64,000 bases of DNA from Oscillospiraceae bacterium (GCA_029257695.1 JARIAU010000025.1:1-64000); one strand, 5' to 3'. Numbered from the stretch's first letter, positions 29,094 to 38,816 are shown. The notes: generated by a model from the sequence alone, not told the origin. Numbers and translations are program-made.

Positions 29094-30280
29094 ATGAACG
29101 ACCTGTTTTCCCGGGCCAAGGCAGATCTCCCCTCGCTGATTGAGCTGCGCCGTGGCTTCCATCGCTGCCCGGAGCTTTCCATGCAGGAATTTCACACCGC
29201 CCAACGGATTGAGTCTATGCTGGACCGCATGGGCATCTCCCACACCCGCATCGGTTCCACCGGTGTGCTGGGTGTGCTGCAGGGCAGTCTCCCCGGCTCC
29301 CGGGTCATCGCCCTGCGTGCCGACACAGATGCGCTGCCCATTCAGGAGACCGCCGAGGTCTCCTATCGTTCCCAAATCGACGGTATCATGCATGCCTGCG
29401 GTCACGACGCTCACACCGCCTGCCTGCTGGGTGCTGCCAAACTGTTGGCGGAAGACCGAAACAAATTCGGCGGCGAAGTGCGGCTGTTGTTTCAGCCCGG
29501 TGAAGAAATCGGGCAAGAGCAGAGGACTTCCTTGCTGCCGGAGCATTGGAAGGCGTGGAGCGGGTGTTTGGTCTGCACACGGCTCATGAAATCCCTTCCG
29601 GCACCGTCAGCCTGACCCCCGGCATCAACAATGCGGCGGTGGATCATTTCCGCATCACCATTCGAGGCAAAGCCGCTCATGTATCCACTCCGCAGCTGGG
29701 TGCTGATGCCCTGTATATCGGCAGTCTGATCGTGACTGCCGCTCAGGCTCTGGTCACCCGGCGGTCTTCTCCGGTGGAGCCGGTCCTGGTAGGTATTGGC
29801 TCCTTCCATGCCGGAACCACCTACAACGCACTGGCCGAAACAGCAACGCTGGAGGGTACCACCCGAACCATCACCAAAGAAACGCGCCAACAGCTCCGCC
29901 GGGACCTCGACACCCTGTGTCAGCAAACAGCCCAGCTGTACGGCGGCTCGGCAGAAGTGGAATGGACGGGGTACTGTTCTGCCCTCTGGAACGACCGACA
30001 GGTCTGCGACGAGGCCATGCAGGCTCTGTCGGAGGTAATGCCGGAGGTCACGCTGATACAGGATCGCCCCCTCTCTCTGGCCGGCGACAATTTTGCCGAT
30101 CTCAACCAGACAATTCCCGGCGCCTATGCCTATCTGGGCACCGGCAACCCCCAAAAACCGAACACCCTTCATCCCGCCCATAACGGCAGATTTGATTTGG
30201 ATGAAGACACCCTTGCCATCGGCGCCGCCGCCTATGCCGGCTATGCCCGTTACTGGCTCCATTCGGAGGTAGAGGAATGA
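29094..30280 (+). pseudogene. M20-family amidohydrolase (N-acyl-amino-acid amidohydrolase-like), frameshifted
   Basis: 29094..29615 (ALRADTDALPIQE, MHACGHDAHTACLLG) continues in another frame 29546..30280 (ALEGVERVFGLHTAHEIPSGTV); shift near 29511. Confidence 0.9.
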
Positions 30281-30891
30281 AAGTACCCCTGCGTTACCAA
30301 ATTTCGGAATTTGACTGCGGCCCCACTTCCCTGCTCAATGCCGTCAGCTATCTCTTTGAGCAGGATGAAATTCCTCCGGATGTGGTCCGGCGCATTATGC
30401 TCTACTGTCTGGATGGCTACGGCACCGACGGGTATGACGGCCGCTCCGGCACCACCTCTCACTGCATGATGTTTCTAAGCAACTGGTTCAACAACTACGG
30501 CCGCACCGGACATTTGCCCATCCGCAGTGAATTTCTGATGGGCGAAGATGTCTCCTTCTCCGCAGAGCATCCCATCTGTCAGGCACTGCGCCAAGGCGGC
30601 GTGGTGGTCACCCGTGTGTTTCTGGATGTGCCCCACTATGTGCTGCTGACCAAGGTGGAGGGGGATCGCATCTATCTCTTTGACCCCTACTACTGGGAAG
30701 AGCCGTTTCAGGACCCCGAAGTGCAGATGGTGGAAACGCATCCCTTTTCCCACAACCGGATCGTCCCCTTTCGGGTGCTCAACGACCATTCGGAACAGGA
30801 TTACTGCATGGGCCCTTACGCCTGTCGTGAGGCTCTCCTGCTCTTTAACACCGATCCGGCCAATGCCCGTAAATATACCCCGATGACTTAA
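30277..30891 (+). CDS. C39-peptidase-like (papain-fold) protein
   Basis: YQISEFDCGPTSLLNAVSYLF ... VPHYVLLTKVEGDRIYLFDPYY; ATGA overlap with the preceding gene. Confidence 0.65.
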   Translation: MKVPLRYQISEFDCGPTSLLNAVSYLFEQDEIPPDVVRRIMLYCLDGYGTDGYDGRSGTTSHCMMFLSNWFNNYGRTGHLPIRSEFLMGEDVSFSAEHPICQALRQGGVVVTRVFLDVPHYVLLTKVEGDRIYLFDPYYWEEPFQDPEVQMVETHPFSHNRIVPFRVLNDHSEQDYCMGPYACREALLLFNTDPANARKYTPMT

Positions 30892-30902
30892 GTCATCGGG
30901 GT
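30877..30902 (+). terminator. Intrinsic terminator overlapping the stop of the C39-like gene
   Basis: ACCCCGATGACTTAAGTCATCGGGGT then GTTTCCGTTTT. Confidence 0.75.
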
Positions 30903-31000
30903 GTTTCCGTTTTGTTGCATCCTGTCCTTGAGTTTTGAGCAGGAATGGTATATACTTTCACTATCTATAAGCACAACCTGTCTTTCACGAGGTGATTCTA

Positions 31001-31897
31001 ATGAGCAAAATGTTCCAACTTTCCTGTGAGTCCACTGTGGATCTGCCTTATTCTTACATCTCCGGACGAGGAATCCATGTCCTCTTTTACACCTACTCCA
31101 TCGGGGAGCAGGTCTATGAGGATGACATGTTCCGTGATCCCAAGGCACTTGAGCAGTTTTATCGTTTTATTTCCGAGGGCAACCTTCCCTCTACCTCCCA
31201 GATCAACACCTTCCGCTACACCGAATACTTCCGAGAGCTGCTCGCTCAGGGGGATGTGCTGCATCTGGCCTTCGGTTCCGGCATGACCCCTTCGATCAAC
31301 AATGCCCGAGAGGCCGCTGCGGAAGTACAGAAGGAGTTCCCCGACCGCAAGATCCTTGTGGTGGACAGCTATGCCAGCTGCGGCGGCTACGGCCTGTTCG
31401 TGGATGATGCCGCCGACCGTTGGGAGGCCGGCCAGTCCTTGGAAGAGGTGGCTTCCTGGGCCGAAGAAAACTGCAAAAAGATTTATCATCAGTTCTATGC
31501 CACCGACCTGAAGCACTTCCGCCGTGGCGGCCGTGTGTCCGGTCCCACCGCTGCAATCGGTACTGTGCTGGGCATCTGCCCCACCATGTGTCTGGATGAC
31601 ATGGGTAAGATTTACGCCTATGGCAAGGCCCGTGGCAAGAAGGCTGCTGTCAAGGAGCTGATGCGGGTGCTGGAGGCCAATGTACGGGACGGAAAGGATT
31701 ACACCGGAAAGTGCTTCATCAATCATTCCCATTGTCCGGAAGATGCACAGGTCGTTTTGGAGCAGTTCCGCTCCTTTATGCCTCATGCCACCTTCCGCGT
31801 GGAGGAAATCGGCACCATCATCGCCTCTCACACCGGTCCCGGCACCGTAGCCGTGTTCTTCTGGAGCGACCACGAGCGCCCCGGCCGGGATGCCTGA
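31001..31897 (+). CDS. DegV-family protein
   Basis: LSCESTVDLPYSY..., GSGMTPSINNAREAA, VDSYASCGGYGLFVDDAADRWEAGQS. Confidence 0.9.
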   Translation: MSKMFQLSCESTVDLPYSYISGRGIHVLFYTYSIGEQVYEDDMFRDPKALEQFYRFISEGNLPSTSQINTFRYTEYFRELLAQGDVLHLAFGSGMTPSINNAREAAAEVQKEFPDRKILVVDSYASCGGYGLFVDDAADRWEAGQSLEEVASWAEENCKKIYHQFYATDLKHFRRGGRVSGPTAAIGTVLGICPTMCLDDMGKIYAYGKARGKKAAVKELMRVLEANVRDGKDYTGKCFINHSHCPEDAQVVLEQFRSFMPHATFRVEEIGTIIASHTGPGTVAVFFWSDHERPGRDA

Positions 31898-31914
31898 TCC
31901 AACCAAACAAAATA

Positions 31915-31932
31915 AAAAAACGAGGGAACTTC
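31915..31932 (+). repeat. Left arm of a split 18-bp terminator stem
   Basis: AAAAAACGAGGGAACTTC, perfect complement of 32660-32677. Confidence 0.85.
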
Positions 31933-31982
31933 GCAAGAGGTACGCCCTATAAGGAAGTTTTCCTGAAATACTCAAAAAACAA

Positions 31983-32018
31983 AAGTGGGGTGTGTCAAAT
32001 CTGACACACCCCACTTTC
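31983..32018 (-). terminator. Strong bidirectional terminator downstream of the NUDIX gene
   Basis: AAGTGGGGTGTGTCAaatcTGACACACCCCACTT. Confidence 0.85.
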
Positions 32019-32044
32019 TTTATAATCCATTAGAAACATCCAAA

Positions 32045-32497
32045 TTATTTTAACTCGTAAGTCCACTCACCGTTTTTGAGATAATAATAAAACTCACTAA
32101 GATTATCATCCAAAAACACTTTCAGCATATCTCTCATATCAAGAGAAAGATCCGAAGTTAACAATTTGTCCCATGGAACCCAAAAAACCTCTCCTTCATC
32201 AGAAGATTTCAATTCACCCTTAAATTTATCAGTCTTATAAAAGAAAACCATGTATCTGGAGCCATCAGCTTCTGTCCAATTCTTGATACCACACAACTGC
32301 GGTGAATGGATAGTAAGTCCGGTTTCTTCGTATACCTCACGAATGACAGCATCAGCAAAAGATTCATTCTTTTCAACATGACCACCAGGAAATGTAATAC
32401 CATTCCAGTCGCTATTAACCTTATTTTGCACCAAAACTTGGTTGTCTTGATAAATCATACACATATTTGTGAGGGTTACAATTTCTGTTCTGTCCAT
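32045..32497 (-). CDS. NUDIX hydrolase
   Basis: Nudix box GGHVEKNESFADAVIREVYEETGL. Confidence 0.93.
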   Translation of the reverse strand: MDRTEIVTLTNMCMIYQDNQVLVQNKVNSDWNGITFPGGHVEKNESFADAVIREVYEETGLTIHSPQLCGIKNWTEADGSRYMVFFYKTDKFKGELKSSDEGEVFWVPWDKLLTSDLSLDMRDMLKVFLDDNLSEFYYYLKNGEWTYELK

Positions 32498-32659
32498 TCA
32501 AAACCTCTTAAAATTTAACATATAACTGTTGGCTTAGCATATCTGCATCATCTTAACGAGCATACCTTTTTTACTCCTTTGGAAGCAAAATGGTACAATC
32601 GTTAGGAGCGCACTCCTAAGACCTTTTTCGGAAATACATCCTTATCTGGTGTGTGCAAG

Positions 32660-32677
32660 GAAGTTCCCTCGTTTTTT
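32660..32677 (-). repeat. Right arm of the split terminator stem (overlaps the fliB stop)
   Basis: GAAGTTCCCTCGTTTTTT. Confidence 0.85.
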
Positions 32678-33611
32678 ATCCGTCCAACGCCTCGGCAATG
32701 GCCTCTAAATTATCTTCGCTGTATTCCAGCTCCGCCGACCACCGGCGCAGATGCTCTGCCCGATCGTCCAGCGAGAGTCCTCCGGTTCGCTGTAGGGTCA
32801 GGTGATACAACGCCCCCAGTAAGCGCAGAGAAAACACACCGAACCGAAGGGCAAACTCCTCTTCCCATCGGCTCAGCCCCCAGGAGAGATAGTAGCGATA
32901 CAGTATGGACCAGAGCAGATGTTCTCCGTCTCGATCCCATTCCGGACACCAGTCGGTGTTCGGCAGCGCATTCAGCGCCATGAGATCCGCTTTCCAGCTT
33001 TTTTCCAGTCCTTCCAGCCCCAGAAGCAGCGCTACATCCTCCGAGAGGGTGCGTTCTGTCGGCTCCATTCCGCAAAGGGAATAAGCTTCACAGATGCGCT
33101 CTTGCAGCGGTTTGCTTCGCTCTTGAAGTACGGTCCACAGGGCAGACCGCTGCTGCAACAGCACAAGATAGCTGTCCTCCGGTTCCAGTTCCTCGCCATC
33201 CACTTCTGATTCCAACAGAGAAAGCGGCTCCTCCTGCATCAGCAGCAATCGAGCCGCCTCTTCACAGCAAAGCCCTAATCCTTCCTCCACACGATCGGCA
33301 AACCAGCTGCGATACCGAGGATGATCGGCACAGATTTGACACAGCGCCCCCTCTCCCTGGGCCAAAATCAAATCACAGAGGTTTTCCTCATTGAGAAAGG
33401 GGCAACGCTCATCCCCATCCAACTGAAAGTGAGGCGAATCTTCCCACGCAATGTGGCTGCGAAGCCGCTCTCCCAAAGCTCCTTCCTCCCGGCGGTAGCG
33501 CTCGGCTGATGCAGCATCAATATCCACTTCCCAGCCTGCACAGCAGCTGTGCTGACACGCAGAGGCAATGCAGTGAAATGACGGGTAATAGTTGGGTACA
33601 TATCGTTTCAT
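32676..33611 (-). CDS. fliB: Flagellin lysine-N-methylase (FliB family)
   Basis: YYPSFHCIASACQHSCCAGWEVDID, CPFLNEENLCDLILAQGEGALCQICADHPRY Cys pattern. Confidence 0.85.
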   Translation of the reverse strand: MKRYVPNYYPSFHCIASACQHSCCAGWEVDIDAASAERYRREEGALGERLRSHIAWEDSPHFQLDGDERCPFLNEENLCDLILAQGEGALCQICADHPRYRSWFADRVEEGLGLCCEEAARLLLMQEEPLSLLESEVDGEELEPEDSYLVLLQQRSALWTVLQERSKPLQERICEAYSLCGMEPTERTLSEDVALLLGLEGLEKSWKADLMALNALPNTDWCPEWDRDGEHLLWSILYRYYLSWGLSRWEEEFALRFGVFSLRLLGALYHLTLQRTGGLSLDDRAEHLRRWSAELEYSEDNLEAIAEALDG

Positions 33612-34480
33612 AGTTCCTGCTCTCTCCTATCCTTCCGGACGCAGTCTGCCACACTCCGAGGCACTTCCAGTTCTCCCAAATGAATATGAGGCTTGTTTTC
33701 TCCATGAAAATCACTGCCCCCAGTGATCCACAGGCCGTATTTCTGGGCCATCGCAAACAACTCTGCCCGTGTTTCACGATCATAACCTGTATAGTAAATT
33801 TCCATGCCACCCGTTGCAACCCCAGCAAATTCTGCCACAAATTCCCGCAGCTCCTCCGGCGAGAATCCATATTGCATCGGATGGGCCAGCACCGGAAGTC
33901 CGCCACTGGCGGCGATGGCCTCCACCGCCCGAGCGAGCGTCACCTTCGTTCTGGGCAGATAGTAGGGCCGCCCTGGATTCAGCCAGCACCGAAAGGCCTC
34001 CCCTATGGAATCCGCCTTTCCCTGCTCCATCAGCACTCGTGCCAGGTGCGGGCGTCCGAGTACCGCATCCGGAAATCGCTGCCGCAGCTGCTCCATAGAC
34101 ACATCCACCCCATCGTCTGCCATGCGTTTCACCATGCGCAGATTTCGCTCTGTCCGTTCCTGCCGGACCCAGTCCAACAGCACCCGCAGCGGCTCCGCAT
34201 CCGGCTCCATGCCATATCCCAGCACATGGACATCGGTTCCTCGCCAGTCCGCAGAGAGTTCAATGCCGGAAATCACTTCCACACCAAGCCGACGCCCGGT
34301 CACCTGTGCCTGTGCCACTCCGGCAAGCGTATCATGATCGGTCAGGGCCATCCTTCGGATTCCCGCCGCGGCCGCCCATGCCACCAATTCTTCCGGTGTG
34401 CAGGTGCCGTCCGAGGCGGTACTGTGGGTGTGCAGGTCAACGCTCCTGCATCGCTCCTGTTCCAGTTCAAAAAATGTCAT
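33608..34480 (-). CDS. PHP-domain phosphoesterase (nucleoside bisphosphate phosphatase-like)
   Basis: VDLHTHSTASDGTCTPEELV, LTDHDTLAGV, GGSDFHG. Confidence 0.9.
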   Translation of the reverse strand: MTFFELEQERCRSVDLHTHSTASDGTCTPEELVAWAAAAGIRRMALTDHDTLAGVAQAQVTGRRLGVEVISGIELSADWRGTDVHVLGYGMEPDAEPLRVLLDWVRQERTERNLRMVKRMADDGVDVSMEQLRQRFPDAVLGRPHLARVLMEQGKADSIGEAFRCWLNPGRPYYLPRTKVTLARAVEAIAASGGLPVLAHPMQYGFSPEELREFVAEFAGVATGGMEIYYTGYDRETRAELFAMAQKYGLWITGGSDFHGENKPHIHLGELEVPRSVADCVRKDRREQEL

Positions 34481-34507
34481 GGCCGTCCGATTCCTTTCTC
34501 CTTGGTG

Positions 34508-34981
34508 TTATCCGCACTCCGCCGAAGCCGTCATACGGACAAACACTCCGTCCCCTAACATGGTTTTCTGCCGAAATGGGTCCCCATCCATGCAAAATCC
34601 AGCCTTTTGGTAACAGGCAATGGCTCGCTTGTTCCATGCCCGCACCTCCAGATAAAGAGGCTTGCAGGGATACTTCCGGTGCGCCAGCTCCTGCGCAATC
34701 CGCAGAATTTGCTGTCCATAGCCCTGTCCACAGGCATCCGGTGTGACTCCGATCCCGACAAACACCTCCGCCGTCTCTTCGATCAAGTTTGTGAAGCCAA
34801 CCAAGCGCTCCCCATCATAATAGGCCAGAAAATTCGTGTCACACGCCGGATCGCCAAAGGCAATTCCTTGGGCCAGCTGTTCCGAATAGGAGGGCATATT
34901 GTAAATGGCATAGTCTCCCGTATAGTTCCAAGCAGAAACGGTCTGCTTTTCCTCTGCGGTCATTTCATGGTATCGCAGCAC
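34508..34981 (-). CDS. GNAT-family N-acetyltransferase
   Basis: FVGIGVTPDACGQGYGQQILRIA, EVRAWNKRAIACYQKAGF. Confidence 0.9.
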   Translation of the reverse strand: MLRYHEMTAEEKQTVSAWNYTGDYAIYNMPSYSEQLAQGIAFGDPACDTNFLAYYDGERLVGFTNLIEETAEVFVGIGVTPDACGQGYGQQILRIAQELAHRKYPCKPLYLEVRAWNKRAIACYQKAGFCMDGDPFRQKTMLGDGVFVRMTASAECG

Positions 34982-35008
34982 CGTGCATTCCTCCTTCGTT
35001 TCTTTCCG

Positions 35009-36052
35009 TCAGGCCCGAACGGCCCAGCGCAGTTTTGTGGAGCGGGCTCTTGGGTTGCGGAAGCATTCCTCTTGGGACGGACGAATCACATCTTTGGACA
35101 CTTCCCGGTAGGTGCCGTCCCGCAGCCCCTGTCGGAAGGCTTGCTTCACCAGTCGGTCCTCACCGGAATGGAAGGTCAGAATGGCAATGCGTCCGCCGGA
35201 CTTCATGACTTTGGGCAGCTTGTCCAAGAAGGAATACAGCACCTCATATTCGCTGTTGATGTCAATGCGAAGGGCCTGAAAGCAACGCTGACAGGATTTT
35301 TTCACGCCCTCTTTGCGCTCGGACGCCGGAAGAAAGGACAATGCCTCTTCAATGACCGCCGCCAGCTGCCGGGTGGTGTCAATCGCCCCCACCGTTCGGC
35401 GGTGCTTCAAAATCGCTTTGGCAATTTCGTCCGCATAAGGCTCATCGGAGTTTTCCACCAGCATACCGACCAGTTCCGCATAGTCCAGTTCCCGCAACCG
35501 CTGGGCCGCAGTAACTCCGCTGGTGGGGTCCAGTCGCAGATCCAGAGGCCCATCCTGCTTAAAGGTAAATCCTCGCTCCGGATTGTCGATCTGCATGGAG
35601 GACACCCCCAAATCTGCCAGAAGGAAGTCAAAGGGGACTTCCGGCGCCACTTCATCCAGCCGGGCAAAATTCATCCGGCGGATGGTGAGCAGCTCCGGCC
35701 CATAGCCCAACCCTTCCAGACGAGCTCGGGTCTTTTCCGATTCAATGGGGTCCACATCGGTGGCATACATATGCCCCTTCCCCTGTAATTGCTCCAGCAT
35801 CTTCTGTGTATGACCTCCGTAACCCAAGGTGGCATCCATGCCCACCTCTCCGGGCTGAATCCGAAGGACATCCAAAATCTCCTGCACCATAATGGAAATA
35901 TGCATTCCGGCCGGAGTTTTCCCGCTCCGGATGATTTTTTCCACATCGTCCTGATACTTTTCCGGCTGCAATTCCTTGTACTTTTCACTGAATTTCTTTG
36001 GATGGGTTCCCTTATAGCGCACACGGCGCTTATGCTCCTGCGGTTGATCCAT
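35009..36052 (-). CDS. rsmH: 16S rRNA (cytosine(1402)-N(4))-methyltransferase RsmH
   Basis: GMDATLGYGGHTQKML, DFLLADLGVSSMQIDNPERGFTF; start at ATG 36052 (MDQPQEHKRRVRYKG). Confidence 0.95.
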   Translation of the reverse strand: MDQPQEHKRRVRYKGTHPKKFSEKYKELQPEKYQDDVEKIIRSGKTPAGMHISIMVQEILDVLRIQPGEVGMDATLGYGGHTQKMLEQLQGKGHMYATDVDPIESEKTRARLEGLGYGPELLTIRRMNFARLDEVAPEVPFDFLLADLGVSSMQIDNPERGFTFKQDGPLDLRLDPTSGVTAAQRLRELDYAELVGMLVENSDEPYADEIAKAILKHRRTVGAIDTTRQLAAVIEEALSFLPASERKEGVKKSCQRCFQALRIDINSEYEVLYSFLDKLPKVMKSGGRIAILTFHSGEDRLVKQAFRQGLRDGTYREVSKDVIRPSQEECFRNPRARSTKLRWAVRA

Positions 36053-36277
36053 GGTATTCGTTCCTTTCTCTATGCCGACTTTTCCACAAAAAGCCTTGTG
36101 CGTGGTGCAATTTCCCGCTGTTTTTGCGTTCTTTGGCCTAGTATACCACACTTTTTCCCATTTGTCCCTTTTCCCAGACACCCTCGCTTCCCTTGTCAAT
36201 CTTAGACTGATATGGTAGAATACAGCGAAGAACACGGGAAAAAATGAGCGATTTCCCGGTGAAAGGATGTTGGTTCC

Positions 36278-37261
36278 ATGGCAATTTTGGTTCTGGGTGG
36301 TGCCGGATACATCGGCTCCCATACCGTAAACGAGCTGATCCATACCGGACAAGAGGTCGTTGTGGCAGACAATCTGCTGACCGGCTTCCGAGAGGCAGTC
36401 CACCCCAAGGCCCGTTTTTATCAAGTGGATATTCGCAACAAAGCAGAGCTGGACCGGCTGTTTGAACAGGAATCCATTGACGGCGTGATTCACTTTGCCG
36501 CCTCTTCGCAGGTGGGCGAATCCATGAGCGACCCACTGAAATACTATGACAACAACCTCTGCGGCACCACGGTGCTGCTGCGCTCCATGGTGGAGCACGG
36601 AGTGGACAAAATCGTATTCTCCTCCACCGCTGCCACCTATGGCGAGCCGGAGCAGGTCCCCATCTCCGAAGGAGATGCCACTGTACCCACCAACTGCTAC
36701 GGAGAGACCAAGCTGGCCATGGAACGGCTGATGCACTGGACCAGTCAGGCGCACGGCCTGCGGTATGTGGCCCTGCGCTACTTCAATGCCTGCGGCGCAC
36801 ATCCGGACGGACACATCGGTGAGGCTCACGATCCGGAAACCCACCTCATTCCCTTAATCCTGCAAGTTCCCAACGGTCAGCGTGAAAAAATCTCCATCTT
36901 CGGCGACGATTATCCCACGAAAGATGGCACCTGTGTCCGGGATTATATTCATGTCAACGATCTTGCGCAGGCCCATATCCTGGCGTTGGACTATCTGATG
37001 CAGGGTGGAGAAAACAATGTATTCAATCTGGGCAACGGGGTTGGCTTCACGGTGCAGGAAGTGATTGATGTGGCACGCAAGGTGACCGGTCACCCCATTC
37101 CGGCGCAGCTCTGTCCTCGCCGGGCCGGCGACCCTGCACAGTTGGTGGCCTCTTCGGAAAAGGCCCGCACCGTGTTGGGCTGGACCCCCCAGTATGCCGA
37201 CCTGGAAACCATCGTTTCCACTGCATGGAATTGGCACAAGCATCATCCCAACGGTTTTTGA
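36278..37261 (+). CDS. galE: UDP-glucose 4-epimerase
   Basis: MAILVLGGAGYIGSHTVNELI ... YGETKLAMERL. Confidence 0.95.
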   Translation: MAILVLGGAGYIGSHTVNELIHTGQEVVVADNLLTGFREAVHPKARFYQVDIRNKAELDRLFEQESIDGVIHFAASSQVGESMSDPLKYYDNNLCGTTVLLRSMVEHGVDKIVFSSTAATYGEPEQVPISEGDATVPTNCYGETKLAMERLMHWTSQAHGLRYVALRYFNACGAHPDGHIGEAHDPETHLIPLILQVPNGQREKISIFGDDYPTKDGTCVRDYIHVNDLAQAHILALDYLMQGGENNVFNLGNGVGFTVQEVIDVARKVTGHPIPAQLCPRRAGDPAQLVASSEKARTVLGWTPQYADLETIVSTAWNWHKHHPNGF

Positions 37262-37270
37262 CACAGTTTT

Positions 37271-37302
37271 GTTCCCGATTCCGATGAATCGGGAACTTTT
37301 TT
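37271..37302 (+). terminator. Intrinsic terminator after galE
   Basis: GTTCCCGATT-CCGATG-AATCGGGAACTTTTTT. Confidence 0.9.
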
Positions 37303-37518
37303 CGCCTACCTCACCGTAAGGCCCGAACCAAACAGCTGCTTCGGCCGGCACGCTCATGAAATCCCACCTTCACAGCGATTCCATTCCGCACGCAGCCTGC
37401 ATCCGTTCGTTTCTTAAGAATTGCAAAGGTCCGCATCGCCCCCGCTCCGGTGCTTGTGCATTTGTTTCCTTTGCGTTATAATTGGTTTGTCTCATTTTGT
37501 CACAAGAGGTGCATTTGA

Positions 37519-38631
37519 ATGTATGATTATTTAGTGGTCGGCGCTGGTTTGTACGGAGCCGTCTTTGCTCACGAAGCAAAAAAAGCCGGCAAGTCGGTCT
37601 TGGTCGTGGACCGCAGACCCAACATCGCCGGCAATGTGTATACCGAACAAACCGAGGGGATTCATGTCCATAAGTATGGTGCCCACATCTTCCACACCAA
37701 CAACACGGCGGTCTGGAATTTTGTGAATCAGTTTGCCACCTTCAACCGGTTCACCAACGCCCCCGTGGCCAACTACAAAGGGGAGCTTTACTCCATGCCC
37801 TTCAATATGTACACCTTCAACCAAATGTGGGGGGTTGTCACGCCGGAGGAAGCAGCCGCCAAGCTAGAGGAGCAGCGCAAGGAAATCTCCGGAGCGCCTC
37901 AAAATCTCGAAGAACAGGCCATCAAGCTGGTCGGCCGGGATATATATGAAAAGCTGGTAAAGGGCTACACAGAGAAGCAGTGGGGCCGTGACTGCAAAGA
38001 TCTGCCGGCCTTTATCATCAAGCGCCTTCCGGTCCGCCTGACCTTTGACAACAACTACTTCAATGCCCTCTATCAGGGCATTCCGGTGGGCGGTTACACC
38101 AAACTGGTCGCCAATATGTTGGATGGCATCGAAGTGCGGCTCAACGAGGACTATCTGGAGCATAAGGAAGAATTTGACGCCATGGCTCACAAGGTCATCT
38201 ATACCGGCGCCATCGACGCTTATTTCCACTACTCCCTCGGCCCGCTGGAGTACCGCTCCGTCCGCTTTGAACATGAGATTCTGGATAAGCCGAATTTCCA
38301 AGGCAATGCCGCCGTCAACTACACCGACCGGGACACTCCTTGGACCCGCATCATCGAGCATAAGTGGTTCCAGTTCGGCAAGGACGACGAAGGCAACGAT
38401 CTGCCCAAAACCATCATCAGCCGAGAGTACAGTTCCGAATGGCAGCTTGGCGACGAGCCCTATTATCCCGTCAATGACGAGAAAAACGGCGCACGCTATG
38501 CCGCCTACAAGGCTCTGGCGGACAAAGAAGACCGCATTCTGTTCGGCGGCCGACTGGGCGAGTACAAGTATTATGACATGGATGCCGTCATCGCCTCCGC
38601 CTTGGATTTGTGCGACCGGGAACTGCATTGA
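37519..38631 (+). CDS. glf: UDP-galactopyranose mutase
   Basis: DYLVVGAGLYGAVFAHEAKKAGKSVLVVDRRPNIAGN...KYGAHIFHT. Confidence 0.96.
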   Translation: MYDYLVVGAGLYGAVFAHEAKKAGKSVLVVDRRPNIAGNVYTEQTEGIHVHKYGAHIFHTNNTAVWNFVNQFATFNRFTNAPVANYKGELYSMPFNMYTFNQMWGVVTPEEAAAKLEEQRKEISGAPQNLEEQAIKLVGRDIYEKLVKGYTEKQWGRDCKDLPAFIIKRLPVRLTFDNNYFNALYQGIPVGGYTKLVANMLDGIEVRLNEDYLEHKEEFDAMAHKVIYTGAIDAYFHYSLGPLEYRSVRFEHEILDKPNFQGNAAVNYTDRDTPWTRIIEHKWFQFGKDDEGNDLPKTIISREYSSEWQLGDEPYYPVNDEKNGARYAAYKALADKEDRILFGGRLGEYKYYDMDAVIASALDLCDRELH

Positions 38632-38637
38632 TCCTTT

Positions 38638-38674
38638 CATCGGATGTGTCACACGCTGTGTGACACATCCGATG
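38638..38674 (+). terminator. Intrinsic terminator after glf
   Basis: CATCGGATGTGTCACAC-GCT-GTGTGACACATCCGATG then TTCTTTTT. Confidence 0.9.
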
Positions 38675-38816
38675 TTCTTTTTCCCTTCGCTTTCTACTTG
38701 GATAAACCAATTTCGCCAAATGTTCCGTTTGAATTCTCTCATCAAATCCATTTACCGGAATAAAAATCCTCTTTTCTCAAATAATAGCACAAAGTTTTGT
38801 AGGAGGAATTGGATTC

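Larger units (their letters stand above)
31938..32654. mobile_element. Putative non-autonomous insertion carrying a NUDIX gene; imperfect TIRs and 5-bp direct repeat GCAAG
   Basis: GCAAG at 31933-31937 and 32655-32659; TIRs TACGCCCTATAAGGAAGTTTTCC (31941-31963) and the reverse complement of 32630-32653, CACACCAGATAAGGATGTATTTCC; AT-rich interior. Confidence 0.65.
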
